Part shown: one piece after another, positions 1-9,600 of the stretch
Position numbering within the stretch: the stretch's first letter is position 1
How the letters are laid out: each line of letters opens with the position of its first letter
From: Variovorax sp. V93
Lineage (GTDB): Bacteria; Pseudomonadota; Gammaproteobacteria; Burkholderiales; Burkholderiaceae_C
Length of the DNA: 64,000 nucleotides
Assembly (NCBI RefSeq): GCF_041154485.1
Contig: NZ_AP028669.1
Coordinates: 2,232,001 to 2,296,000, forward strand
Direction of reading: 5' to 3'
Made by a program: the position numbers and the translations under genes
Notes under the pieces: generated by a model
What the model saw: only the letters and a program-made list of their open reading frames with translations
Database searches by the model: none
What the model was told of the DNA's origin: nothing

Positions 1-2
1 AG

Positions 3-236
3 CAGCTCACGCCCGAGCGCGTGTCGATGCAGTTCCGCCACCGCGCACCGGCACGGGTGCAGCGTTTCCTGCTGCCGCGGCTGCATGCGATGAACTTCGT
101 GCTCGATGCCGTGCTCGACGGCGGCGTCAACGATGCACTGAACCTCGATGCGCACGGCAAGGCGCTGTCCTTCCTGTTGCTCGACATGCCCATCCGCGTG
201 CCGCGCGCGCTGGCGCCGCTGCTGGCAGGGCCGTAG
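3..236 (+). CDS. AtuA-associated ferredoxin-fold domain protein, C-terminal part (5' end outside window)
   Basis: Only the last 77 codons are present; the frame is open from base 3 and ends with TAG. The visible sequence has the pattern QLTPERV, then LPRLHAMNFVL, LDGGV and LDAHGKALS. I recognise this as the end of the roughly 100-residue domain that accompanies or is fused to AtuA (acyclic terpene utilisation, DUF1446) proteins. Whether this is a separate small gene or the end of a full AtuA protein cannot be told here. A Bug-type receptor follows 44 bp downstream on the same strand, as is common in such catabolic operons. The exact role of the domain is not known to me. Confidence 0.6.
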   Translation, partial: QLTPERVSMQFRHRAPARVQRFLLPRLHAMNFVLDAVLDGGVNDALNLDAHGKALSFLLLDMPIRVPRALAPLLAGP

Positions 237-280
237 CAGCCATCCTTTTTTTCCTCAGCCATCCATTCGGAGACAAAACA

Positions 281-1252
281 ATGAAACGACGTTCCCTGAC
301 CCTTTCGGCCGCCGCGCTGGCCCTGGTGCCGCTGCTGGGCCACGCGCAGCCGCAGGCCTTTCCAGAAAAGCCCATCACCTTCGTCGTGCCCTTTGCGGCC
401 GGCACCGCCACCGACCAGATCGCGCGTGCGCTGGGCAACAGCATCACGGCCGAAACGAAGCAGCCCGTCGTGATCGACAACAAGGCGGGCGCCAGCGGCT
501 TCATCGCCTCGCAGCAGGTGGCCAAGGCCGCGGCCGACGGCTACACCGTGCTGATCACGACCAACACCACGCATGCCGCCAACGAGCACCTGTTCAAGAA
601 GCTGCCCTACGACCCGGTGAAGGACTTCGCGCCCGTCACGGCACTCGGCAAGGGCGGGCAGATCATGGTGGTGAATCCGTCGTTCCCTGCGAAGAGCGTG
701 GCCGAGTTCGTGGCGCTCGCGAAGAAGGAGCCGGGCAAGTACAGCTTCGGCAGCGGCAGTTCGTCCAGCCGCATGGCGGGCGAGCTGCTGCAGCAGATGG
801 CCGACATCAAGCTGCTGCACGTGCCCTACAAGAGCAACACGCTGGCCGTCACCGACCTGCTGGGCGGCCAGATCCACATGATGATCACCGACGCGGCCAC
901 CGGCCTGCCGCAGGTCAAGGGCGGCAAGCTGCGCGCGCTGGGCGTTTCGAGCGCGGCGCGTTCGCCGCTCGCGCCCGACGTGCCGACCATTTCGGAGGCC
1001 GGCGTGAAGGGCTATGAAATGGGCTACTGGTTCGCCGCCTATGCGCCCGCGAAGACACCGCCGGCCGTGGTCAAGCGGCTCAACGAGCTGCTGGTGAAGG
1101 CCGCCAAGAGCGAGTCCGCGAAGGCGGCCTTCTACGAACCCACCGGCACCGAGGTGTTCACCACCTCGCCCGAAGAGCTCGCCAGGTTCCAGACGGCCGA
1201 GTCGCAGAAGTGGGGCCGCATCGTCAAGGCCGCCGGCATCGAAGCCGAGTAG
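281..1252 (+). CDS. Bug-family tripartite tricarboxylate transporter substrate-binding protein
   Basis: A 323-residue periplasmic receptor of the TctC/Bug type. An N-terminal signal peptide (KRRSLTLSAAALALVPLLG, cut near HAQ) is followed by the family hallmarks FPEKPITFVVPFAAGTATD near residues 27-45, VVIDNKAGASG near 62-72 and the LPYDPVKDFAPV block. Length is normal for the family. The start is the ATG that follows the AG-rich stretch GGAGACAAAACA. No TctA/TctB membrane subunits are adjacent, so this is one of the orphan receptors typical of Burkholderiales. The ligand cannot be read from sequence; a carboxylate taken up for the upstream catabolic operon is the natural guess. Confidence 0.93.
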   Translation: MKRRSLTLSAAALALVPLLGHAQPQAFPEKPITFVVPFAAGTATDQIARALGNSITAETKQPVVIDNKAGASGFIASQQVAKAAADGYTVLITTNTTHAANEHLFKKLPYDPVKDFAPVTALGKGGQIMVVNPSFPAKSVAEFVALAKKEPGKYSFGSGSSSSRMAGELLQQMADIKLLHVPYKSNTLAVTDLLGGQIHMMITDAATGLPQVKGGKLRALGVSSAARSPLAPDVPTISEAGVKGYEMGYWFAAYAPAKTPPAVVKRLNELLVKAAKSESAKAAFYEPTGTEVFTTSPEELARFQTAESQKWGRIVKAAGIEAE

Positions 1253-1313
1253 GGCGCGCGCCGGCCGCAGCGGGGATCGGCGCCGCGCAGACACACAACG
1301 AAGGAGACAAACC

Positions 1314-3404
1314 ATGAAACGCTGGAGCCTGTTGGCTGCCACGGTGGCTTCGGCCGCCCTTTTCCTGAGCGCATGCGGCGGAAGCGGTGGTGGAGGAGGC
1401 GGTGGCTTCGTGCTGCCGCCGCCGGCCGCAACCACGCCCCCGCCGGCAACTGCCGAAGCGCCGAAGTTCAAGCTCGCCATCTCGAAGACCGAGGACGTTG
1501 CGGGCAGCTTCGGCAGCGTCGGCACCTACGAGAAGATCACCGGCACCTTCACGGGCGAGGTCGATCCGAAGGACGCGCGCAACGCCATCATCCAGGACCT
1601 GCCGCTCGCGCCGCTCAATGCCAATGGCAAGGTCGAGTACAGCTCCGAGTTCGTGCTCTTCAAGCCCAAGGACATGAGCAAGGCCAGCGGCGTGCTGCGC
1701 TACGACGCGCCGAACCGCGGCAACATCGTCAACCTCGATCCGTACTTTGCGTCGCGCGGCTACGTGTTCCTCACGGCCGCCTGGCAGGGCGACGTGCCGG
1801 CCGCGGCGGGCAAGCTCACGCTCCAGGTGCCCGTGGCCCGGAATGCGGACGGCAGCAGCATCACCGGCACCTACCGCGCCGAGCTGTTGCCCACGGCGGC
1901 CACCAACGATTCGCTGCCGCTGCCCGGCGGCCCGTTCAATGCGGCCATGCAGGCCTACGCGACGGCGAGCCTGGACAACACGCAGCCCGGCTACGTGCTC
2001 ACGCGGCGCATCAACGAAGCCGATGCGCGCCAGCTCATCCCCGCGAGCGAGTGGAAGTTTGCCAGGTGCAGTGCCGCCGCACCGTTCCCCGGCACGCCCG
2101 ACGAGACGAACGTGTGCCTCCGGGACAAATGGGACCCGGCCTACATGTACGAGCTGGTCTACGTCGCGAAGGACCCGAAGGTCATGGGCCTGGGGCTCGC
2201 GGCCGTGCGCGACATGATCGCCTTCTTCCATCGCGAGGCGAGCGACGCCGCGGGCACCGCCAACCCGGTGGCGTCCGCCATCAAGAACACCATTGCCTCG
2301 GGCGTGTCGCAATGCGGCAATTTCATGAAGACCTTCGTGCACCTCGGCTTCAACCAGGACCTCGCGGGACGCAAGGTGTTCGACGGCGTGTTCGCGCAGA
2401 TTGCGGCGCGCCAGACCAACATCAACATGCGCTTCGCGATTCCGGGCGGCGGCGGAGGCGTGCGCGCCGACCACAAGGCCTTCGGCCAGGCCGGCACGCG
2501 CGGCCTCTCGAAGGACTACGTGGACGACGTGGCGCAGCGCCGCGGCGGCATCCTGTCGCGCTGCGAGGCGAGCGGCACCTGCCCCAAGCTCTTCATCGGC
2601 TTCAGCGGCACGGAGTTCTATGTGCTGCAGGGCTCGCCGCTGCTGACCGATGCCTGGGGCACGGCCGACCTCGTGCAGCCGGACAACGCGCGCATCTACT
2701 ACTACGCGAGCACGCACCACCTGCTGGGCCTGCCCTCGCTGCCGGGCGCGACCGCGGGGGCGCTCTACGCCACCAACGCGAACGCCGGCGTGGTGCCGGT
2801 GGTGCGCGCGCTCTACCAGAACCTGGAGGACTGGGTCGTCAAGGGCACGGCGCCGCCCGACAGCCAGGTGCCCAAGCTGGCCGACGCCACGCTGGTGCGC
2901 CCGCAGCAGCTGAAGTTTCCGTCCATTCCGGGCGCGAACTACACGGGCCTGGTCAACACCTATTCGCTGCTCGACTGGGGGCCGAACTACCGGCCGCAGG
3001 ACGAGAGCGGCATCGCCACGCAGGTGCCGCCCGCCTACCTTGGCCGCGACTACGCCATCCTCGTGCCGCAGGTGGATGCCGACGGCAACGACATCGCGGG
3101 CATCCGCAGCCTCGACGTGGCGGTGCCCGTGGGCACCAACACCGGCTGGAACTACACCAGCAAGCCGGGCACCATCGACTTGGCGGGCTTGTTCGGTTCG
3201 TACTTTCCCTTTGCGAAGACGGCGGCCGAGCGTTCGGGCAGCGGCGATCCGCGGCCCTCGCTGCAGGAGCGCTACACCGACCAGGCCGGCTACGTCGCGG
3301 CCGTGGCCGCCGCGGCCAACGACCTGGTCGCCAGGCGCTTCATGCTGCGCGCCGATGCGGATGCGGCCATTGCCAGCGCGGCGGCGAAGCCGGTGCTGCC
3401 CTAG
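1314..3404 (+). CDS. Lipoprotein with alpha/beta-hydrolase domain (Abhydrolase_10-like)
   Basis: A 696-residue protein with a lipoprotein signal peptide (lipobox LSAC, Cys21) followed by a Gly/Pro-rich linker at residues 22-45. The rest resembles the large alpha/beta-hydrolase family with the pattern GxSQxGxFxxTFxxLGFN. Here it reads GVSQCGNFMKTF, putting the likely nucleophile at Ser332, with GRKVFDGVFAQIAA just after. The usual family residue after the elbow is Ser or Gly; here it is Cys-Gly. It is probably an outer-membrane or periplasmic-facing esterase or amidase of unknown substrate. The start has a good GAAGGAG site 10 nt upstream. It follows the Bug receptor by 61 bp, and its stop overlaps the stop of the convergent oxidoreductase gene in a shared CTAG. 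Confidence 0.75.
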   Translation: MKRWSLLAATVASAALFLSACGGSGGGGGGGFVLPPPAATTPPPATAEAPKFKLAISKTEDVAGSFGSVGTYEKITGTFTGEVDPKDARNAIIQDLPLAPLNANGKVEYSSEFVLFKPKDMSKASGVLRYDAPNRGNIVNLDPYFASRGYVFLTAAWQGDVPAAAGKLTLQVPVARNADGSSITGTYRAELLPTAATNDSLPLPGGPFNAAMQAYATASLDNTQPGYVLTRRINEADARQLIPASEWKFARCSAAAPFPGTPDETNVCLRDKWDPAYMYELVYVAKDPKVMGLGLAAVRDMIAFFHREASDAAGTANPVASAIKNTIASGVSQCGNFMKTFVHLGFNQDLAGRKVFDGVFAQIAARQTNINMRFAIPGGGGGVRADHKAFGQAGTRGLSKDYVDDVAQRRGGILSRCEASGTCPKLFIGFSGTEFYVLQGSPLLTDAWGTADLVQPDNARIYYYASTHHLLGLPSLPGATAGALYATNANAGVVPVVRALYQNLEDWVVKGTAPPDSQVPKLADATLVRPQQLKFPSIPGANYTGLVNTYSLLDWGPNYRPQDESGIATQVPPAYLGRDYAILVPQVDADGNDIAGIRSLDVAVPVGTNTGWNYTSKPGTIDLAGLFGSYFPFAKTAAERSGSGDPRPSLQERYTDQAGYVAAVAAAANDLVARRFMLRADADAAIASAAAKPVLP

Positions 3405-4198
3405 CGCGCGCTCCTGACGGCCGGCGAGGCGTGCACCGCAAAGCCGGCCTCGCCCGGCGCGATGTCGTCGCGCAGGGTGAGCGCGGGGATCTCGTAGTCG
3501 CCGGCGTTCTGCGGGCGGAACGGGATCGGCTCGGTGGTTGCGAGCGTGTCGAGCCGGCGGCCCAACTCTTCGGTGATGCGCGCATAGGCCGCGGCATCGA
3601 CCTTGCCGGTGCGGTACACCACGAAGGGCGGCAGCACCTCGAAGCCGGGGTAGTAGAGGATGCCGTGGTGGATCGGGAACAGCAGGTCGTCCATCGGGCC
3701 GTTGATGCCGCGGGCGCTGTAGTGCGAGGCCCAGCCGCCGGTCGTGACCACGAGCATGGCGCGCTTGCCGGCCATCACGCCCTGGCCGAAGCGGTCGCCC
3801 CAGTGCCTGTCGGAGTGCTCGCCCACGCCGTAGGCAAAGCCATAGGCGTAGACACGGTCGACCCAGCCCTTGAGGATGGCCGGCATCGCGTACCACCACA
3901 GCGGGAACTGGAAGATCACGGTGTCGGCCCAGAGCAGCTTGGCCTGCTCGGCAGCGACTTCCTCGCGCTGGGTGCCGGCCTCGAAGGCGCGCTGGGAATC
4001 GGTGATGGGATCGAAGGGCGCGCCGGGTTCGAGGTGCGCGAAGTCGTCGGCCGCCAGCGTGGCCTTCCATTGCATGGCGTACAGGTCGGACACCTGCACT
4101 TCGTGCCCGGACTGCACGAGGCGATCCACGATGAACTGCTTCAGAGAGCCGTTGAGCGAGCGGGCCTCGGGGTGGGCATGGACAAGAAGGATTTTCAT
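3401..4198 (-). CDS. NAD(P)H-dependent oxidoreductase, flavodoxin-like fold (MdaB/NQO1/KefF type)
   Basis: 265 residues beginning MKILLVHAHPEARSLNGSLKQ, the classic FMN/FAD phosphate-binding N-terminus of the NQO1/MdaB/KefF family. A second family block, DTVIFQFPLWWYAMPAILKGWVDRV at about residues 92-116, and the following GVMAGKRAMLVVTTGGW contact the flavin and line the active site. It should be a cytoplasmic flavoprotein doing two-electron reduction of quinones or similar electrophiles. Length is slightly above the usual 190-250 because of a C-terminal extension. It is divergent from the LysR gene at 4288, which probably controls it in response to an electrophile or quinone. Confidence 0.88.
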   Translation of the reverse strand: MKILLVHAHPEARSLNGSLKQFIVDRLVQSGHEVQVSDLYAMQWKATLAADDFAHLEPGAPFDPITDSQRAFEAGTQREEVAAEQAKLLWADTVIFQFPLWWYAMPAILKGWVDRVYAYGFAYGVGEHSDRHWGDRFGQGVMAGKRAMLVVTTGGWASHYSARGINGPMDDLLFPIHHGILYYPGFEVLPPFVVYRTGKVDAAAYARITEELGRRLDTLATTEPIPFRPQNAGDYEIPALTLRDDIAPGEAGFAVHASPAVRSAR

Positions 4199-4250
4199 GG
4201 CTGCATGATTCGTCGGATGAACATGCAGGCAGGTTAGGAGTTGCCGAGCT

Positions 4251-4267
4251 ATATTGGAAATGAATAT
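4251..4267. promoter_or_regulatory. Candidate LysR-type binding site between divergent genes
   Basis: ATATT-N7-AATAT inverted repeat in the 89-bp region between the oxidoreductase and the LysR gene. The size and position suit a LysR-type operator that would serve both promoters. This is seen in sequence only; binding is inferred. Confidence 0.4.
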
Positions 4268-4287
4268 TCGGAATTCCAGGAATAGCG

Positions 4288-5181
4288 ATGGACAATTTCA
4301 AGCGGATCGACCTCAACCTGCTGCTGACGCTCGACGTGCTGCTGGCCGAACGCAGCGTGACCCGTGCTGCCGAGCGCCTGAATCTCTCGCAGCCCTCGGT
4401 GAGCGTGCAGCTCGCCCGGCTGCGCGAGGTGTTCAACGATCCGCTGCTGGTGCCCGCGCAGCGCGGCATGCGGCCCACCGCGCGGGCCGACGAACTGCGC
4501 GAACCGCTGCGCGAAGCGCTGGAATCATTGGCTCGCGCGGTGGCGCCCACAAAACCTTTCGACCCCGCCGAGGCGACCACCACCTGGCGCGTGGCCGCGG
4601 CCGACTATGCCGAATCGGCGATCCTGCTGCCGGCACTCGCCGGTCTTCGTGCGGCCGCGCCCCACACGCGGCTGGCCGTGGTGGAGGCGGTGCCATCGCG
4701 CATGGCTCGGCAGCTCGAGCAGGGGGAGATCGACCTGTTCTTCCATACCAGCGTGGGCGCACCGCCCGGGCTGCACCGGCGCGTGCTGTTCCATGAGCGC
4801 TACGTGCTGGCCGGACGCAGCGGCCATCCGCGCCTGAAGCGCCGGCCCACGCTGGCGCAGTTCTGCGCGCTGGAGCATGTGGTGGTGTCGTTGGGCGGTG
4901 GCGGCTTTGCCGGCCCCACGGACGATGCACTGGCGCAGCAGGGGCTCGCGCGGCGGGTGGTGCTGTCGGTGCCGCATTTCCTTTTCATGATGTCGGTGCT
5001 GGCCGGCACCGACATGGTCGCGATGCTGCCCGAGCGGCTGGCGCGCGGCGCGCCGGGGCTGCGCGTGGTGGAGGCGCCGCTGGAAGTGCCGGGCTACGAG
5101 ATGGCGATGCTGTGGCACGAGCGGCGGCATCGCGACCCGGGGCATCGCTGGCTGCGGGAGCGGATTGCCGCGAGCCTGTAG
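4288..5181 (+). CDS. LysR-family transcriptional regulator
   Basis: 297 residues with an N-terminal winged helix (DLNLLLTLDVLLAERSVTRAAERLNLSQPSVSVQLARLREVFNDPLLV, residues 7-55) and an effector-binding domain behind it. The DLNLL and QPSVSVQLARLR pattern is close to the NodD/SyrM-like branch of the family. It starts at ATG 4288 after AGGAA. Its divergence from the flavodoxin-fold oxidoreductase makes that gene the most likely target. No effector can be inferred. Confidence 0.95.
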   Translation: MDNFKRIDLNLLLTLDVLLAERSVTRAAERLNLSQPSVSVQLARLREVFNDPLLVPAQRGMRPTARADELREPLREALESLARAVAPTKPFDPAEATTTWRVAAADYAESAILLPALAGLRAAAPHTRLAVVEAVPSRMARQLEQGEIDLFFHTSVGAPPGLHRRVLFHERYVLAGRSGHPRLKRRPTLAQFCALEHVVVSLGGGGFAGPTDDALAQQGLARRVVLSVPHFLFMMSVLAGTDMVAMLPERLARGAPGLRVVEAPLEVPGYEMAMLWHERRHRDPGHRWLRERIAASL

Positions 5182-5211
5182 ACGCGTGCGGATCCTCGAC
5201 GGTCCGGATGG

Positions 5212-5400
5212 CTACTTGCCCCGAAGCTCGACGAGGCTCTTCATCGCGGGCACTGTCGAAAAGGCATTGGGCCATCCGGCGTAGCAGCAAAGATGCGAGT
5301 CGATCTTCGACGCAGCAGCTTCAAGCAGTTCGTTGTCCGTGGCCCCGCCCAGGTGATAGGAGATCCGCGGAAACTGGCCTGCCTTCACGTTCTTGAAGCA
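5212..5400 (-). pseudogene. Carboxymuconolactone decarboxylase (AhpD-like) 3' remnant fused in frame to the LuxR gene
   Basis: Residues 319-380 of the LuxR frame match the C-terminal part of CMD-family proteins: a YHLxxAxDN segment (here ISYHLGGATDN), then ELLEAAASKI, and CYAGWPNAFSTVPAMK in place of the usual FYAGWPNAxSAxPxxK. The catalytic N-terminal part of the enzyme is missing, so this is a truncated remnant. It shares frame and stop with the regulator. A deletion joining two neighbouring genes is the simplest explanation. Confidence 0.6.
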
Positions 5401-6354
5401 GTCCCCATCGCGCAGGACACTCGATGCGGTCGCCATCCTGGGCTTCCCCATGGGGAGCGGCGAGGGCGCCGGTTCGAGATGCGGGATGGATCTTTCCGGA
5501 ACCGGTCCGACGAGCCCGGGCCGGGCGAGATGCCAGCGCCGACTGTGCTGCCCCTGCTTCGCGGATACATGGGCAAGGTGCTTCTTGACTGTGTTGACAC
5601 TGATCCCGAGCCGTTCGGCGATCTGCTTGTTGGACATGTCCCGGTGCATCAGCGACAGCACCTCGTCCTCACGCGCGGTCAGCCTGACTGCGGACGATGT
5701 TGCACCGGATGCCGACCGTCCGCCGGCTGCCATCAACCGCAGCACGGCCAGATACAGCGCCTGCAATACCGGATCCGGAAAACCCAAGGCGCCCGCCAGT
5801 ACGGCATCCAGCGATTGTGCGAGTTGCTCCGCGTTCGCGGCCCACTCGATGCAGCCGCGGGCCTGGATTCGGATCGCTGCATCCAGGCCCTGGGTCGAGG
5901 GCCGCTCCCAGCCGAGCAGCCAGTCGGTGGCGGGAAAGTGGCGGCGCAGATCGTCCAATCTGCCGACACCCTCTGGCGAAATCAACGCGATGTCCACGAG
6001 CAGCAAACGAGGTGCGTGCTGCCGGCAGCAGGATTCCAGGTCAGAGAGGCTCCTCATTTCCGAGCGCTCGACCCGGTATGTCCGGTCAGCCCGGTGTCTC
6101 GATGCCAACAGGCCCAGTCCGCACAGCGTCGATGAGCGGCCTGGGCAGGTTGCGATCAGGACCGAAACATCGGTTTCGAGTACAGGGCGGGGCCCGGGAG
6201 GCGGGATTTCGAGCCGGGCGGGTTGAAAGCAGTGCGCTGTGCGAAGCGCGGGCAACGCGAATGGCGACAGTGCGCGAGCGTCTTGCGTCGATGGCCGCGG
6301 ATCTACGTTCCACGCAGAAGCCAGCCCCGCAGACGAGCGTGGGACTTGTTCCAT
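5212..6354 (-). CDS. LuxR-type HTH regulator with degenerate receiver domain, fused to a carboxymuconolactone-decarboxylase fragment
   Basis: A 380-residue open frame. Residues 60-200 look like a response-regulator receiver (VSVLIATCPGRSS, then LLLVDIALIS with an Asp at 121), but the acidic pair expected after the first strand is replaced by TCP. Phosphorylation in the usual way is therefore doubtful. Residues 224-283 are a good LuxR HTH (LTAREDEVLSLMHRDMSNKQ, then ISVNTVKKHLAHV). A normal regulator would end soon after residue 285. Instead the frame runs on through a low-complexity linker into about 60 residues of an unrelated enzyme family. It is divergent from the giant secreted-protein gene at 6658, and the intergenic region holds the element shared by both giant genes, so it is the best candidate regulator of them. 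Whether the fused tail is translated stably is unknown. Confidence 0.75.
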   Translation of the reverse strand: MEQVPRSSAGLASAWNVDPRPSTQDARALSPFALPALRTAHCFQPARLEIPPPGPRPVLETDVSVLIATCPGRSSTLCGLGLLASRHRADRTYRVERSEMRSLSDLESCCRQHAPRLLLVDIALISPEGVGRLDDLRRHFPATDWLLGWERPSTQGLDAAIRIQARGCIEWAANAEQLAQSLDAVLAGALGFPDPVLQALYLAVLRLMAAGGRSASGATSSAVRLTAREDEVLSLMHRDMSNKQIAERLGISVNTVKKHLAHVSAKQGQHSRRWHLARPGLVGPVPERSIPHLEPAPSPLPMGKPRMATASSVLRDGDCFKNVKAGQFPRISYHLGGATDNELLEAAASKIDSHLCCYAGWPNAFSTVPAMKSLVELRGK

Positions 6355-6657
6355 GTTTCCCCCGGCATGCGTGTTGAATGCAGCTTCAAATTAATGATAA
6401 AGCGGTACATGGTTGTCAGGAATGATTCCTGGCGTTGCAAGGTATCCAGATGTATGGCGGGCCAAGTCGCGGCGGCCGGCGCGGCGCGTCATCCTTTGGG
6501 TGACAACTTTTGACCTATGGACAGTGCGCGGGCCCGCGGTTCAGCATCGTCTCCCCTCTGCCGACAAGTGAACCTGGTCAATTGCCAGTGAACGCAGTTC
6601 CTCTCGAGTTGCGCTGTTCTCCGTCGGCCGTATTTTTCCTAATAACAAGGAGCGTTT
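6355..6657. other. 303-bp divergent intergenic region (LuxR gene / giant repeat-protein gene)
   Basis: Non-coding and visibly more AT-rich than its flanks. It must hold promoters for both neighbours. The identifiable content is the 66-bp shared element at 6484-6549. A clear Shine-Dalgarno AAGGAG lies 8 nt before the ATG at 6658. No other RNA or repeat was recognised. Confidence 0.7.
6484..6549 (+). promoter_or_regulatory. 66-bp upstream element shared by both giant repeat-protein genes
   Basis: Aligns without gaps to the reverse complement of 26112-26177 with 59 of 66 positions the same; the first 27 bases are identical. It contains the imperfect palindrome GTCATCCTTTGGGTGAC at 6488-6504 (arms GTCATCC and GGGTGAC, one mismatch). 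It ends 108 bp before the start codon. The flanking upstream DNA of the two genes is not alignable by eye, so the element looks selectively conserved. It is a candidate activator site; the adjacent LuxR-type regulator is the obvious suspect. Confidence 0.65.
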
Positions 6658-9600
6658 ATGCCGCTGACTTTGACACCCGGTTCGACCGTTACCCTGGACG
6701 AAACCGACGGTTTGCAGAACCTTTTTGTTACCCCTGCCCCAACGGAAGACAGTAACGACAATGACACCGCGCTTGCGCTGCCGGCCGCCTTCACCAGCCG
6801 CCTGACCACCCAGGGTGCGGGAACCCCGACCAAAGTCGCCTTGAGTGGCTATACCGGGAGCAACACCGGCACCAACGCAATCACGCTCAGCGGGACCGGC
6901 GCCTTCTCCGGCATGGCGTTCACGGACGCGGGCGGCGCTCCGCTCGCTGGCTTGGACAGCGGCCTCAATACCGCCGACGGCGAAGACATCTTCCTGTTCA
7001 CCGACACGACCAACAACAACGTCGTCTACGGGAAGACCACCGCCGGTGTCGTCGTGTTCGCGGCCTACCTGGAGGAGACGGGAACCCCGGTGACGGGCGC
7101 GAAGATCTGGATGGTCCAGTATGAAGCGATATCGAACCCCGATGCGGCCAACCCCGACGATGCAGTCAACCTGCTCAACAAGGTCTTCGTCAGTGTCAGC
7201 CAGGATACGGAGTTCAATCTCGAAGGTGCGCCATCAGGCAATAACCTGTTCCTGATGTTCACGAAGACCGATCCGACGATCGTCGATGGCCGGATTTCCG
7301 ACGTGACGATCATCGCGACGGGCAAGGACCCGGCAAACCAGTCCGGGCCCGATCCCGACAGCACCGCAGACGACGTCAACATCAACACGGGTGACACGAT
7401 CGTTAGCAGCCAGGCTGGTGGCGCGGACAACGTGACCACATTCGGCACCAACAGCCAGATGATCACGGAGCAGGAGGGCATCCGATTCACGTTCGTGACC
7501 GGCGCCAGGGCGGACGTCACCATTCCGGAACTGAGCCAGACCGAGGCCAACCGGGAGTCGAATATCGACTTCACTGCCATGTTCGGAGCGAGGACTGCCG
7601 ATTTCGACATCGTGCAGTTGCAAAGCGGAAAGAGTGCCCAGGTCAAGATCACCGCATACAACACGGCGGTCGAGTCAGCCAACAGCTTCATCGACGGCTA
7701 TGCGAACGACACGACGGTTGCGATCACGAGCGTGCGCGTGCTCGACTCCGTCACCGGAGCGGTTCTTGAAAGCTTTTCGGGTGGCGCCGAGGGCGGCGCG
7801 AGTTCGACCATCGTCATATCCATCACGGGCGGCGTCGCGACAATCACCGGCGTCAAGGCCGGCTACTCGATCGAATACACGACGTCGGCGGACCACAACC
7901 GCGTACTCATCGAAAACGGGGCGGCCACCAATGCCTCGGGCAACACCCACGCGGACTTCGACATCGGCGGCTTCCGGCTGCTGCAGGTTTCCAGTGCGAC
8001 GGCAGAGGTCGGCTCGCAGATGAACTTCGAGGACGACGGGCCGTCCATCGTGCTGGCGACGCCCACCGACACCGCGCTGGTCAACACGCAGGACGCCGAC
8101 ACCATCGGCGCCGCGACCGACTCCGCCACCACGAACTTCGCAACCGCCTTCGGCACGACGTCGAGCAGCTATGGCGCCGACGGAGCAGGAACCACCAACC
8201 CGGCCTTTGCGCTCGGCGTGAAAACGCAAGGTGGCGACTCGGGGCTCAAGAGCGATGGCGCCACCATCTACCTGTATCTGGTGAGCAGCAAGGTCATTGG
8301 TTCGACCTCCGCCACCGAAGCCGGAATTCTTGCCACCAACACCATTTTCGACCTGGCCGTGAGCGCAAGCGGCTCGGTGACGCTGCAGCAGTTCGCCGAG
8401 ATCGACCACGCACTTCCAGGGTCATCGTCGAACTACGCGGACCAGGAGGCCACGATGGCCGACGACCTGGTCACGCTCAGCGATACGGTGACGATCACCG
8501 ACCAGGACGGCGATACCGCGAGCGACGCCAAGCTGCTCAACATCGGCGCCAACATCAGGTTCGACGACGACGGCCCGTCCGTCGTGCTGGCAGCGCCCAC
8601 CGACACGGCGCTGGTCAACACGCAGGACGCCGACACCATCGGCGCCGCCACCGACTCCGCCACACAGGACTTCTCGACCGCCTTCGGCGTGACCTCGAGC
8701 AGCTATGGCGCCGACGGGGCGGGCACCACCGCCTCGGCCTTCGCGCTCGGCCTGTCCACGCCGGGCGGCGCGTCCGGACTCACGAGCGACGGCGCGTCCA
8801 TCAAGCTGTACCTGGTGGGCGGGAGTGTCATCGGTTCGACGGCCGCCACCGCGGGCGCCATCACGGCTGGCAACACCATCTTCGACCTGGCCGTGAGCGC
8901 AACCGGGTCGGTGACCTTGCGGCAGTTTGCGGAAATCGACCACGCGCTACCGGGCGTGGGGTCCAACTACGCGGCCCAGCAGGCTACGCTGGTCGACACC
9001 TTGATCACCCTCACCAACACGGTGACGCTCACCGACGGGGATGGCGACACCGCGACCGATTCCAAGGTGCTCAACATCGGCGCCAACATCAAGTTCGACG
9101 ACCACGGCCCGACGGTGACCGCCATCTCCGACCTCACCGGCGCGAACGACGCCCAGCCCATTGCCGGAACCTACAACTTCTCCGTGGGCGCGGACGACGT
9201 GGACAACGCGTCGACCGACGGCATCGTGCTGACCGGCCTGACCGGAACGACCGCCGGCGGCCGGGCCATCACCGATGCGGCCGTCGCGCACTTTGCGGAA
9301 GACGCCACCACGGTCACCTACCACTTCAGCTTCAACTACTACCCCGGGCCCACGTCGACCACCACGCAGGCGGCAACCGGCACGGTCATCTTCAACAAGA
9401 CGGACGGTACTTACAGCTTCGACCTGGACCAGGTCTTCGGAGGACAAACGACGTTCTCCACGAGTGCGCCGCTGGCCTCCTTCAACTACGACACGGAAGG
9501 CAACAATTCGCCCGAGATCGTGGTCCAGCAGTACAGCAGCGACTTCTTCGGCGTGCTGTCCGCGAGGGCGGCCACGCCTCCGAGCGACACCAGCGACCTG

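Noticed and set aside
1224..4583. 1119-codon minus-strand open frame
   Set aside because: Antisense to the lipoprotein hydrolase and covering other genes in a wrong frame; Arg/His/Ala-rich translation typical of shadows in high-GC DNA.
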